Below, piece after piece: positions 36,150-51,100 of a stretch of 64,000 nt of DNA. Position 1 is the first letter of the stretch. Every line of letters starts with the position of its first letter. Both the position numbers and the translations under genes were made by a program. The notes below the pieces were generated by a model that saw only the letters and a list, made by a program, of their open reading frames with translations, had not been told where the DNA came from and did not search any database. Source of the DNA: Lepidonotus clava (lineage: Eukaryota; Annelida; Polychaeta; Phyllodocida; Polynoidae); contig OW387136.1 in NCBI GenBank assembly GCA_936440205.1, positions 54,859,718-54,923,717 on the forward strand, read 5' to 3'.

Positions 36150-39100
36150 GTAAAAGGCAGGATAAAAAATGATGTAATTAAAAAAAGGAAAAGTAATATA
36201 CAAATAATTATTGAAATTTCTGTCAAATGTGGGGAAAAAGTTCAGATAGTAGCTGCATTGGTGTATACTGGAGTTGTTTATGTGCCGCCTCCCCTCGTCC
36301 GTACCCTGTCGCTTCAGGCTCACTTCTGATTGGTCGAGCCCTCATATTAAGGCACCGATAATCATCAACACAGAGAACCCCTTCAAAAACTTCACACCTC
36401 AGATGTTGTTACCTGACAATTGTGGGAGGGACACAATGTAAAACAGCCCAGAGAGGACGTAAAAGACCACCCAGGGCCCTGTCCTCGGGCGGTCTGCGGG
36501 CCCCGCCCTCGGCCTGTGTCGGCGCCCGGCTGATGTCCACTTACACGTGACATACCTTCACGCCAAAAAAGGGGGCCGCCGGGGGGGGGGGGGGGGGGGT
36601 GCCCGCCCCTGTGTACTGTGGTGTAAACGATACTTTATTTGTCCCTCTCAGAGACCGGTGACTGCTCAGATTTATACCTTCAGTTTTACCTAGAGTGAAG
36701 TACATGTATATGAAGTTGGAATATATTCCCCCTTTAAGATCAAACTGAAGGACACGTTTCTGGCATAGGGCAATATATATATAATATATATATATATAAA
36801 TATATATATATAATATATATGTATACATACATATAGGCCTGTATATATAAATGTATACTTTACTTTATATTTACTTATCTATATTCATTCATTGACCCAT
36901 GAAATATGTCCTTGTAATGCGATTATTCTCTACGCGTGAATTTCGTATTCGCCAACAACAAGTTATTGCGATGTTTTCTACTACAAATCCTGTAAAACCT
37001 TATAACGTGAATATTATAGGAAATCAGCTTTTGCCTACAAAAGGCTGGTCTCTCATAGCTGAGACCTGAAGGACTTGACTAAACCCCACCAAAGCCCTCT
37101 GTATAGCCCCTCTGTTTTATGGCCCTTTGTTCTACACCATGTTGTGAACATACCATATCGTATATATTATGTTACATGTAGTTAGGTATAGGGCAATGTA
37201 ATGTAAAATATAATAATGTAATTTCAAGTGATTTCAAGTGATTTCGTAATAACCAGTAATCCCATCTCTATTCTGACAGCCCACATTCTGTAAATGCAAG
37301 TCTCTAATAGCGTGTATGATTCTTACCAGTAGGCCTAATTCCCTTACACCCCCCCCCCAACAAAAATAAAAGAGATTTAAAAAATAATTTAACCAATCAC
37401 AAATCAATACAGCTTGATATATAATCTTTATATAATACTTCTGTAATACTCCTGAAAACGTGGGGAAACCCTGAAGGGTATTATATAAACACCTAAAAAA
37501 AACAGGTATCTGCCTAACCTTGTGACGATCCATAGGTCCCTCCATGTTTGAAGTTGGCAGGAGGAGGTTGAGAGGTGCGACTACATGTTTATAGTTCAGA
37601 GGAGGAGGTTCAGAAGTTGGGAAGTTCAGCTGGACCAGCCCTCGGCGTGGGAATCCTCACGCCCGGTCGGCCATGACGTTAAAACAGAAATATTAAACAG
37701 ACTGACAGGTCTCAGCCCTCAGACCCTGTGTCAATAGGAGTCCAGACCCGTTTGTGGGGGGCACTGACTCTTTGAAGGTTACTACCCACTGCCAAACTAC
37801 CGCCCCTGATTTTTGTGACTGACCGCTCCTGAAGTTTAGTTGACCAAACCCCTTTTTTGGGGGGATCCACTGAAAACTGGCCCCAGAAGACATGTGTGTC
37901 AATACCAGAAAATAAGCAAATGTCACCAAAACTGCCTAGGAAACTTCTAATACAATCTTATTAGATTTTTTCGTGAGATAAGGTAGCAATAAAGCTAAAT
38001 TTCAAGTTATTGCCCATTTTTGTCCTATATATATAGTTAACCGCCCCACTTTTTGCCTAAAAAGTGGTTGACTGCCCCTCAATTTTGACTTGCACCCCTC
38101 TTCGCAGGTCTGTTTGGCAGTGGGTACCTTTTCAAGCCCAAGTGCCCCCCACCCCCGCGACTCTAGAGGAAATATACAGAAATCTCAGGGCCCTGGCGGC
38201 GACCGCAAGTACTACAAACTGCCCCCACCCGCGCCCTAACGCCTCCTAGCGGCCTGGTGACGCGGCACTTTTCTCAGAATAGATTCTCCTGGAGAGCACT
38301 CGAAATGTTTCTGGGTATATTCCCTTGGGCTTAAGACAAAAATATATTGCTTTTTATATCTTGAATCGGCTGCTTATTGATACTCGAGAGTCGTTTCACC
38401 GGGACGGGTTTTATATAGGGGGACAGCTGGGCTGGGCAATGGTGTGGTCACCATTCTGAAAAACATGTTTCTGAATTTTGACCGACTTTACCTGATATTT
38501 ATAGCATACTATTTTCTATATTATATATCAAAGCTGTCTGAATTCGTTGTATTACACCTTATATTGTTATCTGTTATCTAATTGTATTGTTATGTAAACC
38601 TTGTATCAAACGTTTCAGTGGACTCTAGAAAACTAGAAAACTGGCAACAACAAAAAAAAAGGAAAAAGAAAAAAGAAAAAGTGACAAAGTACTCAATCAA
38701 ACCCCCCACAGACCATACCCGTTTGGGACGACAGGGTCCCAAGAGGGTGTGAACGTACATATTTTGCACATGAAATTGTTTGTGCTCTTGCTGATACTAT
38801 CAGGCTATTACATGCATACATTCATGCTGGCGTAAAACTCAACTTTCCGCACAATAATGGCATTGTGGGAAATGTACAAAAATGTGCAGAACTCTAAAAT
38901 AAATAGCTGATTACTAATAGTAAAGGGGCTGGTCCCCATGGGCTGGTCTTTAAGGGGTTAAATGAAGACTTTACCTTTGGAAATTTGGAAATTTGGACAG
39001 TAGAGCAAGGCCAAATCCTAGTACATGTATTTTGTTATCACCAGAGAAATGACTTCTGTCAGAAATACCAGTCATTGAGGGTTAGAGTGGATATACATTT

Positions 39101-42100
39101 TCATCGGTACATAAACAGTCAGTAATCCGATTCATATCCTTTAGAGATTTCCTTAAAAAGACAGCTATAGGATGATAGACACTGTAAAAAGGCCAGACAA
39201 GCGCTTTACATATATATGAAATTCACTGGATTATAAAATAAAAACAAATACCTTCACCACCAGTTTTCATGGATATGAAATATATGTAAATCTGTGTGGA
39301 CTGTTCACAGGAAGACACACACATAGGGAGCAGTCTAAGCCATGTTTGTCTTACCAAAGCCTGTATTCCACTAGGCGATTCTCAACTGACAGTAATTTGG
39401 TGATTCGTAATGTTTTACCAGCCACTTGGCCAAATACTGCGCATCGTACATATCTTACGAAAGAGAGTTTAAAACTCTTTCTAATGGTATGTAAATTGTC
39501 TATGATAAATTCTTATTCTCAATATTTTAAATATTTATTCAGCGGGTGGGGTGGCCAATGTCGTTGAGGCATTGGTACCACTCATTGGCATTGGTACTGC
39601 ATGGGTTCAAGTCCCATGCAGTGCAGCATGGAAAAAGGACATTTGGATGACCCCTGCATGGAATTATGTCCAAATGGTCCACAGGTCTGCAGTGGAAGAA
39701 CATTTGATAAAGTGACCTCAGCCTGTATAAAAATTCAATAAAAAAAAGAAGAAAAATGCTGCTGATTTTTCAAATCGGGAGTAAAATCGGCTAGTGGAAT
39801 CGGCGGCCGCAGTGCCCCCTGGGAGCTGATCATCAATTCGTGCCTCAGCCAAGCGGGGAAAGTCAAACAGGGGATTAAGCACACACCAGTAGGGGCTGAA
39901 GTTTGACACTAGTCAGCCTTAAAGGGCCAGTCTCACCTTCAAAGCCGCAGATTATGGGCAGAGGACGTGGATACTGTCTAAACACTCGGGGTGGGGAGAG
40001 GGTAGGAGGGAGAGGTAGGAGGGGTGGGATCCTGTTATATTGGCTGGGGGCCCGGTGTGCGGCTCTCTTACCACTGAAGGGCGCGGGGTGTGTAGGGATA
40101 TGTCTCATGGCTGAGGCAGGAATCTTCCCAAGGTGTGTGTATAAGGTGGGGGTGAGGGGGAACTTTGGGCAATGGCATGGAAGTGCCAGTGAGAAAGGTT
40201 TCAAGCAGTGTTTTTACCCATTCATAGCGTGCTCATCAGCCTATACGCAGCTAGAAAAGGCGAAAATGATACACAAGTAAATTTAGGCTTGTTCTATCCT
40301 TGATCTTTCACCAAACTTATTGACATCTTGGGGAATCGAAGGGGGTCTCTGACATACTGGAATCTCCCCTCTCCACCTGGCCACCCGCACCAAGCATGGC
40401 ATTTCACTAAGATGAAGAAAATAACCTCCACACACGCACACGCACACGCACACGCACACACACTTCCCACCCCTACTGCACCTTCAAGACAGGAAGCCCA
40501 CTGCCCTCCTAGATCCCTGCCCTCATGCCAGCACCGCCCCCCCCCCCAACACCAGACTGCGGCTTGTAATAGGACCCCCACGCCGATTCCTCAGGTGTCA
40601 AGAGGGTGGAGGGGTAGGTAAAGGAAAAAAAAGATTTAATCATTTTTTGACTATATTCCACCAAAACCACCACTTGTTCGACGGTAACCAACTAATATTC
40701 TTAGTTTTGCTCATTACCCCTGTTCACTAGGTCCGATCCTTCAATTTGATTGCATCCACAATTTCTAACATTGTTTTAAGGGTACCTGAAGAGGAAATAC
40801 TGGGATTATCTTTTTGCTCAGAAAATTCTATTAAAACATCATTTTTTCTCCCAAAACCCAGAGGCTTTGGCAACGAAGAACTGAATCTTTGAATTCTATG
40901 AAAAATTTGGGTTAGGAAACCACCTTCAAACCTTTCGGCCTCAGTCACATGAATAAAAGTGCCGCATCTCTCGGACTAATACCTGTAGCCTATACCTCTA
41001 CCCCCTCACCCCTCTATAACGACCCTCCCCCCCCCCCCTGCTCTCAGTCACAGAGTCAAATGCCCCTTACCTCCCCTGCCCGGATTACCGGTCCCATGCC
41101 CGCCCACCGCCACCACCGACCACATATTTTCAAAAGATATTAGTGTAATCTAATTGACTTAAATCTGGTTAAACTCAGGGGGACGCGACCAGCATGTGGG
41201 AGTGGGGGGATTAGGGGGGGGGGGGGATTCAAGGAAAGGGGGGGGGGGGGGTTGATGGATCAGGGTCTCTCTATGACTGGGAGGATTTGGGAGGTGGATT
41301 TGGGCGTAGCAGGATGGCCGAGAAGGCAGTGGCACTCTTCTTATTTTTTATTTTTACAGTTGATTTTACTTTATTTCCGCCATACGACTTATGACCCGTA
41401 TAACGGCTTATAGGCTATGTCATAACTTTCTTTAACATTTTGACCTTTTTGCGTTTGCTGCAATCATTATTCTCTTCTTTTTGCCCATACTTCACATTCT
41501 TGTACCATCTTAATAATTCTTATTTCATAATTAACATGATACTTGGAAATACCGAAATGCTTTTACTTTCAAAACATTCTCAAATCTGATTTCCAATTTT
41601 CAATCCAGTAAAGCTTGTCTGTTATTGCCTGAAACATTGGCATAGTAAACATACGATGTCGGGTATGGTTTCTGTAATACCAAAACGTCGCAGGAAAACA
41701 TAGCAAATAGACTGTTCCTTTTTGGGACAGCTTGTAAACTTCTATAGGTAGTGTGAAGTTGTCGTAACCGCTGACAGTAGGGCAAAAGGCTTCAGCAACG
41801 GGTGGAACTCAACGACCTCATGGGGCAGTCGGCAAAGGCGAAGACGAGACGGAGTGTGGGTCTGTCAGTCTGGAATCCCTTAAATTTTCCAAAATGTATT
41901 TAGAATATAAGAAATTTGTGAAACAATTATTTGTGGAACCTTTTTAATATACTTATAATCCCCCTAATCTTCATTGGAACCCCCTTGGATTCCAGGCCCG
42001 ACTATAGACCCCTGGTAGGCACCTTTGACATATTGGAGCAAGCCTCAGGAAAACAGGGGTAGACTGAAAGAAAACGCCACAGGTTCAACCCGTGCACATT

Positions 42101-45100
42101 CATAACGGTGTTTTCTCAAAAGGGGGTAAAGGTTGGGGGGGGGGGGGGTCTAGGGTCGGGCGGCTGTTTTCATACTGTGACCGTTTCCATGTTGAACTTG
42201 ACGCCCCGTTTTGGTAAGTCGACGTTTGCCAACCTGCCGCCTTTTTCCCAGAGGGTGTTTACCCAGGTATTTGGCGGAAAGCCGCTTCGACTGGTGCGCA
42301 TGCGCTGTGGGCACATGTCGAAGGTGCCCGGATGAGGAGAGACGCTGGACAGGGAGGCGCCACTTTTTAAAAAGGGTGCAAAGAGGGAGCAAAGAACGTG
42401 TAAAGACCCGAATCAACCCCCTGCTGAATAGAAATGCATCCCATCAACACACGAACGTTACCCAACTCCTATTATACACACTTTTCCTTTTATGCAAACA
42501 CCATTTGCGTCATTTCCCCCTCTTAAATAGCTTCCTATTTGTTGACACATAAACACGTCGGCACATTTCAGCCGTTCTTCCTCTTGTCGTAAATCACAAA
42601 GTCACGAGCCGATTTCGGGCACCATCTCCGCCATCTGAACGGTAAACAAGGTTTCCGTCGAATTGTCGTCTGCTCGCAAATAAAAAGCGCGGGAAACGCA
42701 AGAGCGCCCGGCCGCGGGAGACAACAATGAAAATTCACACAAAAGGTTATTAAAGCATGGAATTTGAAAAACTCGGAGCGGCTTGGAGGCGACGGAACTG
42801 TTTGTGCACAAGTAAAATATTCATGGCATACAAGACGTCCGTCGGCGTTTGCGACACGGCAAACAAAGTACGTCCCTATTTGTGCTCGGAGAACAAACGC
42901 CAGTCTCCATGTCAAGTCCTGTCTTTTACAGGCTTCACTAACTTTTTACTGACTGGTATGTGTTTTCTTCTTCACTCAAGTCCCCCCCCCCTCCTCCTTC
43001 CTCTCCTCTCCTCTCGACCCCCTCCTCTTTCCACCAGCGCTGTGCAGATATCATGAATAAAACTCTAAAACTAACATCAGAAATATAATATTCCCTCTAC
43101 AACCAGTTGCAGGTGTCAACGCGGTCGGAATAGGAATGGCCCAGTCCGGCGGACGGTTGGAGGTGTATGTATATAAACCCTGGGATATAAACTCACCAAA
43201 TAATTTAGTATATTAGACTGAGAATAGAAGTGTACAAAATGTAGGAGTCATGAAATGGTTGCAATTTGAGGTTTCGGAATGTGAAACTATTCCATCTAAT
43301 TACACACTTAAGTATATCAAATACCGAACCACTGGCCCGTGATATAAAATTGAAACTTAGCCCCCCTCAAGGTAAAATGGTCCTCTGTTTAGGGGGGACG
43401 CTGAAAAGGCCGTAAGTGCGCATGCGTGCGTGTCTACGGGGGCCGTTACACAACATACACGGGCTACGTTGGGGCCTTAAAGGGCGGGTGTCGTCTCATG
43501 GCGAAGGGCTTTAAAACAAACTGAAGAAAGGGCCTGTGTCCCTGCCCGCCGTAGCATTATAGTGACCGTCCGGTAAGTGTGCGCCCCCTTAACGGCCACT
43601 TCAGGAACTATTGACATGCTGGAAATATCCTACCTACCTACCTACCTACCTACCTACCTACCTACCTACCTATACCTACCTATACCCTTGTGCAGAAGAT
43701 AATGTCACACTATCCAGAAAGGTATAGTGGGCGTCATATCACTTTAGAATTTTCTCATTCAGTTTTTAAACAAAATTCTAGAAAACATTCTAAATGCTAA
43801 AATTAAGACATTCATGTTATGTTACAAAACTGTTAGTAAATTTTAGACTGTTATGTAGTCATGAAAAGCACATGGCGATCACCAACACTTGATGCCGTGA
43901 ACACCCCCCGCCTACCCGACCGGTGAGGGCCTCCCCGGGGACCTGGGCGGCAGGTTGGGAGGGGATATGGCCGGTGACTAAAGGTGTGGGAACCCCGCTC
44001 TCAGGTAGATCCTCCAGTAGGGGTAGGCAGGTGTAGGAGGTGTAGGAGGTGTGAGTGACACACACCTTACCGTACAGTGTCCCGGGGTCATTATCACTGC
44101 CCTGACATGCTCCTTTGGTTGAGCTGACAGCCACTTAACCGTCTTAATCAGGATGGTAATGAGGCATGGGTTAGTTGGCATTTAAAAAGACAATTGTCAC
44201 CTCAAGGTGATGGTAGTTGTGCGACCGGTAATGGTAGATATCTTGATACTATTACAAATAATGTTTTCTCATATGTATTCTTCCATCGCTATATCTCATT
44301 AGACCAATGCTCCAGTTCAATTTCGTAAGAGTATCAATCGATTCTGCATGCAGCAAAAAGAGACAGGCAATGGTTAGACATTTCACCCCTTCTATTATAA
44401 TAATTGTTCAAATGGTTCAAATAATTAAAAAAAGACATCAAAGGTCCTAACCCTCATGGCTTCACCTGCATTTCACTGTCGTTGGCCTGAAATTGAAGAG
44501 GGCCCATCAACTAGTGCCCTTTGAGGCTACACGCGCTGACCACCACTTTACCTCCCCCCCCCCCCCTCTGCCCCCTTCTCCCCCTCCCCCTTCTCCCCCT
44601 CCTATCACTGACCTCCCCCCCCCCCTCCTTCCCCACCTGTGACATCCACTCCCCCCCCCCCTCCACCACTCCCCCCCCCCTCACCTGTGCTTCCCCACTC
44701 ATCCCACACTCTCACTGAAGGTCATTGTGATCTTGTATCAAAGGCTCCCCCGCCCTGGAGGAGGCGGTAACCAGGAGGTAACCAGGTAACCAGGGGGTAA
44801 CCAGGTGTGGTCCCCCAGGTTCCCACGACCCCCCGGGGACAGTGACCAACACCCTGAGAGGTGCTTGACCACTGCCTCCCCCCTCTCCTGGAGTGGTCAC
44901 TTATTGTAGGGGTCAGCGGTCAGTCCCTATAGGGGTCAGTTAATATCGTGCGGGTCCGTCTGAAGCTCGGCCTGGAGAGTGACGTAACCCCACTTGTCAT
45001 ACACTAACCGGATAATGCACCGGGGGTATAATGCACGCAGATAATGCACGCGGACAATGCACCGAGATGTCCCTTTCTGGGGCCCGGACACTTTCATATT

Positions 45101-48100
45101 GCACGCGTTGTAACGGTTAGCAACCGCCAATTCCACACCATCCCATCCCACCCCACCCTGCCCGGCCGCTACTAATAAGAAACATTTGATATCAAAAGAC
45201 AAACAGGTTATACTCCAATATCACACGATAAACTGGGGTTGTTCAGGCATGTAAAAGTCATTATTTTTCAAATTTAGATACATTCTTGATCTAAGTCATA
45301 TTTCCTAAGGACCTCGTAGTTATAAGTTTAACATGGTGATCACCAAAATCGGGTCACGTGACCCTGTCTACACAAGGTCTATAGGCCTACCAAGGTTACA
45401 AATTTACCTTATTCACATACTGCACAATGTAGAATTATTTATATAATTTAAAGGACTAATTATACTACAGGTTGACTTGTAATTCACAAGTGTAAGTAGT
45501 ATTTAAATTGGGTGTCTGAAACGTAGGGCTTTCAAATTAATGTTTATTTTAGTTTTCCGACTGATATTCAAATTTGGCTTGAAACAGGAGTTCATGAATT
45601 CAGTGGCGACTCATTATATGCAAGATGTATTCAAGTTTTATAAAAACACACTTTAGATTAATATCACTGTTGTAGGAAAATGTAAACTACTTTCTCCATG
45701 TGTCTGATCACACAAGCCTTAAAGTAAACACAGACAGAATCTGAACCAAGCAAATTGTGAAGACGCATACATTTAAGTCGTCAGAACCTATTTCAAGTGA
45801 TATCTCCTTAGGTGTGTGTTTTCCCCGTCTAGAACAATTCCCCTGCCCTTCCCTCAGCCTACATCCATTATACATCATGTTTTTACCTCACTGCGCATGC
45901 CTCTCACAATGGTCCTGGAATTCCCAAGGCGGCAGACCGCCATCCACACCAGGAAATAAAACAAAGGACAAATAACTTTTTACGGGCTAAATTCAAATAG
46001 GATCTGCCCCAACCAGAAGATAATAGGAACATAAAGACACGGCTATGCATGTGTAATCACGTGGTGATTCTCTGAGCGGCCAGTTCTGTTGGGGTTTTAG
46101 AGAGGGCCCATGGGGGGGGGGGGGCGGGGTCACTGGCAATAGAGTTTCAGATCCAACAACGCACCTCGATACGTCAACGTATCTCTAATCTACCAAGCCA
46201 TACATGAGGATATATAAGAGTACAGTTTGCAGATAACGATTATAGGGTCTGGCATGATAACTGCATAAAAGTATATTCGTAAAGCCATATATTTTATATA
46301 TATTAATATAAAAGGTGAGAAAAAAGACACGTTATGGTGTATGTTACATCACGCCATGGAGTATCTGAAACTCCCTTGTTTGAAGGTTACTACCCACTAC
46401 CAAATTACCGCCCCTTCTTTTCTGTGGGACACAGATCACCACCCCCCGAAATCAGGGTTTAACAATACAAGGCAATACATAGAAATCAACAAAACTGCTC
46501 AGGAAAACTGAATCTAATTAGTTCCTTGGGGTGAAAAAAAGTAGGAATAAGGCTAAATTCCAAGTTTTTGCCCCTATATTGCTCTATTGATGTAGTTCAT
46601 CACAACCTTTTTTTGCCTATAAGGTAGTTGACCGCCCCTCAAGTTTTATGTGCACCGCCCCCGCTTTGCGGGTCTGTTTGGCAGTGGGTATACCTTTCCA
46701 AGCCCAAGTGCCCCCCCTCCCCCGGGGGTTTCGGAGAGGACACAGGGATTCTGACACCAAGTGTTCTAGGCTCAGAGACTCGGATTCTCCATTTGTTCAG
46801 GACTACGATTAGAGCCCCACAACAATCGCACATTGTCCCCCAAGCTACTCTCGGCCAGTTTTGCAAGTCAATCGGCTCCTTCAGATTGGGTCCGACCTGG
46901 GCCCCACCGCAAACCAGAGGTCGCGTTACAACGACCAGTTTTCAGCGAGTCAACACTTTTACCTTTTTCTGCGCCCCTCGCCCCCTCTTTGACACCTGGG
47001 ATACCCTTGAAGTGAAAAAAAGAAAATGGCCACCGCGTAGCAGTGGTGATGATGTCGATTTGTATTTCAAAAGGGGAAAAAAGAAATGAACAGAGGGACA
47101 TGAATGCGAATAGGGCGTGGTTCATGTGTTGTATACACCTTTCAGGCCCGTACCCAGTGGGGGAGGTGGGGGTGGTGGGCCACCCCCCCACAGAGCAAAA
47201 CTCAAAATTAGTTCCACCCAGGTAGAAATATTCTTTTTCTTCCAAATTCCTTAGACTCAAAAATTAAAGGAAAAGTTCAATTCTCCCAACCAAGGATAGC
47301 CAATTTCTTACCTGCAGGTTATCCTAAATCAGAGTGCATTCTGGGTGATACGTCGACAAACTACGTGCTTAAGTATAGAAATTTTCACTAATCATGGCAT
47401 TATTTGTGGTTTGAAATTGTAAACATCAGAACCAACTATTTTTTCATTTGATATTTGTATATGTTTATCATTTTCTGAGCTGGTTTGAAAATTACTTCAT
47501 TTCACACAGAAATATTGCAAATATTCGTATAATTTCTATACATTTCTATGCATTTTTGTCGACAAAATTAGACAAAATTAACCTGCAAGTGCATAAATAC
47601 TGTAAATCAGCTATCCGTGGTAGGAAGAATTGAACCAACTAATTTACTGTTCTTTTCCTTTACAAAAACCTTTGGAATTTACTTTCCAGGTGCAGGATGG
47701 AGCTCAATTTATGATAGTGAATATCTTACTCAAGACCTTGCCCTGTTTCATGGGTTTTCTTCAGGTCAAATCAAGAAAAATGGTCTCAGAATATTAATAG
47801 AATAGATGTTTGATGAATTTACAAACCTGCACCATTGGTTTTACCCCACCATTTTCATATCCAAATAGAAATATTGTTTAATATAGGGGACATGCTCTGT
47901 CCCCATTTTGTACTGTAAGATTTTACATGGAACTTTTAAAGTATTTTCCCAATATTATATAACCAAAAATATAGACGAGTTCCACTTCATGGAACTCACC
48001 ACCGCCCCGCGGCCAACCCTGGGTACGGGCCTGCCTTTCTCATGAGTTTGCGCAGGGGACCCCACCATAGAAGCCTTGTACCCAACAACTCAGGCCTAGT

Positions 48101-51100
48101 TCCATTGAATCCCATATTCCAAAACCCTAGTTCTGAAATCCACCAGCAGGATGCAGCACTAATGAAAAAGGTCTGCAGTGTCCACAAGAGGCCAGTATTT
48201 GATTCATTTTGTTTTTCTGAATTTTACTTTGAAACTGATAGGAAAGAGGGGATAACTCCTTAAAGTGACCCTGCATGGGGGAAAATCGGGGGAAAGCACT
48301 GTGCGTAGGAGACCAGCGGCGCATGCGCGGACTGCGTAATGCGCATGTGCAGAACAGTAGCGGCATACCTGCCCCGATTACAGCCAGATTAAAGTAACAT
48401 GTTGCATTTGCCTTGGACATAAGTGACATTCTCCTCAGCTCCTATGACAAAGTCCACCAGTGTCGGGGGCCTGCAACTCGACCCTCCAGGCCTGATTCCT
48501 GCCCTAGACGACGTGCGCGCCTACAATGGCACCAACTTTGAGACAACACGATTAGGGACGCTGTGGTCCCCAAAACAAGCAGATTTTCCTGCAGAGCAGA
48601 CGACATTTGGTTTGTTCCCGCCAATTCCTGTGGGCGCTTTGGATAATGTGGTAGAGTGGTGGGTGGGTTGGGAGAGGGGTTGGGGTTTACTCACTTTGTA
48701 AATACAGGGGATCTATTGGTGCCCCTATAAGGTCATGGTGATGTCTTATTGTCTGATCATTTTTATACAGAATAAATGCCATATATATCTAGCAAGACTC
48801 CTTTCATGCAATCCTGTAGGACTACAGTCGAAGAATCTGCTACCATCAACCCACTATATTGGTAGTTTTATCTACAATTAAGAAAAACGTTATTTCTGTA
48901 ATTCTGCCAGGGTTTTCCAACAAGAGTAGTTTCCTAGCCCTTCCTCCCATACACCCTACGCTCAACCCTGAGGCCCAATGCGCACGCGCCGTCCTTCCCA
49001 CAATACCTTTCGTTTGCTGAGCCCTTCCGCTACCAGACGGATCCTGGGTTTGGGGTCATGGAGGTCATATTACAGCTAGGTGGGGTGGTGTGGGGGTGGT
49101 GTGGTTATGTGGGGGCAGAGGGGGTAAAAACTAGACCAACAGAGGGCGCCTCTTGACCCCCCCTGACTTGTCAATCATAACGGGACACCCTCAAACCCCG
49201 GCCACTTCCTGGGGTTTACTGAGGGAAGGGAATGTCTCTACATATAGCGTCCTTGTCTTCTGTCAAGAGAATAGCGAATATTTCTTTAACACCATACCTT
49301 TGTAGAATCATCCCTGTGAAAGTGCTCTGGTTCCATAATGTGATATGTTTTAGGGACTAAATTTGTTCTATAGTAAATGTCTACTCATATGTTGCCACTG
49401 CTTACAATATTGTTATATGGAACAATGACCTTCAAAATAGTATACAATTACTTGATTAAAATTACATCATGACACGTCATTTTGAAGAATCTAATGAAAA
49501 ATGATTGATGTGGTTTTAATTGTATGCTTCAGATGCGCGTGTTCGGATGACTCTTGCCTATAATCCGATACTACCCAGTAACTATTGGGATACAACATAA
49601 AAACATGCTTTCAGGGTCAGGTTGGCCAACGTCGTTGAGGCGTTGGTACCACTCATTGGCATTGGCACTGCATGGGTTCGAGGCCCATGCAGTGCAGCAT
49701 GTAAAAAGGACATTTGGATGACCCCCGCATGGTATTGTGCCCAAATAGTCCACAGGACTGCAGTGGAAGAACAATTGATAAAGTGAACTCAGCCCGTATA
49801 AAAATCCAATAAAAAATGAAAGAAAACTTGTGCTTACCATTGCTGTTTTCTGTCTCCAGGCCCACTACCGTGGAGGGAGTCTGACCGTGGAGGGGGAGCC
49901 CACCCCGAGGTGGCTGGCCTACATCCAGGCGGCCCGGGACAGGCACGAGCAGACCGTGGAGGCCTTCAGGGACCCCCGGGGGTACATCTTCTACAGGTAA
50001 GGAACCATCCTCCCCCCTGCATCAATAGGACATTATAGTAGTATAACAGGAGAGTAATTCTAGGACTCCAGGCTACATTTCTCATAGAAAAGTACCCCCT
50101 CTCCCTTACATAAATAATATAATTACAGATCCCAGTGACCCCCCCCCCCCCTGTATAACGGAGGAGGTATCACAGGTACATCTTTTGCTAGTAACCCCTC
50201 CCCGTCTATAATATATATCCTTATTTAGGAAATATACATAAAATAGGCAATGATCCTACTCCCGTCCTGCTCCTAACTCCTACAGCACTGTCTCAAACTT
50301 GATGAAAAAGTCCCCCACCCCACCAACATCCCGGCCCCTATTTTGTATTATCACTCCTATATTCCTTATTCTAAATCTCATGGCATTATACATAATTGAA
50401 GCATAATTGTATACCTGATCGTCACTATGTACACAGACCCCCGTTTCCCTAATCCATGGGTTTGCTTCATGGACTATATACTTGATACACAGACTTAGCA
50501 TATCCTTTTATGTTTCAGGACAATGCGCGCTTTACGAGCAGGTCAGGAGTTGCTTGTATGGTACGGGGACGAGCTGGCACGGGAGTGTGGAATTCCCGTC
50601 CTAACACCCAGTAACATCAGAGGTGGGTTTTGGTTTGTTAACATACTGTATACTATAGTAGTGGGGAATGGTACAGTGTGGAACATCAAGTATTTGGTCT
50701 CACGGATGTGATTGGGACCCATCAAACGTATGTCGTTGCAATGTCACAACGTCAAGTCACAAGCGCAACTTTATATAAAATGACGTAGATGTAAGGCTGT
50801 CAATAAGTTGCATGATGCGTATGGTGTCCTTCAAACCCCTGACCTTATCATGCAACCTAACTTGAGTAAACAAAAACTGGTTTTATACCCGAAATTAGAA
50901 CTCAAAGGTGTCCCATCCTAAACACAACATAGGGTTAGGAGTCAATAGACAAGAAGGTCCATACTTCTACACAGGCTCTCAGCACAGTTTCCCCCCACTA
51001 GACCTCCAAACCAGGGCCTGCCATGTTTGCGGATCATAAAGCTGGGAATCACCAGGTTATTGCTTGTCATTATTTGAACAAATTACTTCACGCCTGCTTG

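Larger units (their letters stand above)
28425..49859 (+). other. PRDM13: PRDM13 intron 1 (about 21.4 kb)
   Basis: It begins GTGAGA and ends CTGTCTCCAG. It contains copies of MITE families B, C, D, E, F, G and H, two SINEs, and tandem repeats, itemised separately. No protein-coding ORF in it is convincing. Confidence 0.85.

Noticed and set aside
39604-39614. tRNA gene
   Set aside because: The B box and T-arm-like stem belong to a SINE; there is no full cloverleaf, and a second copy has the same non-tRNA tail.
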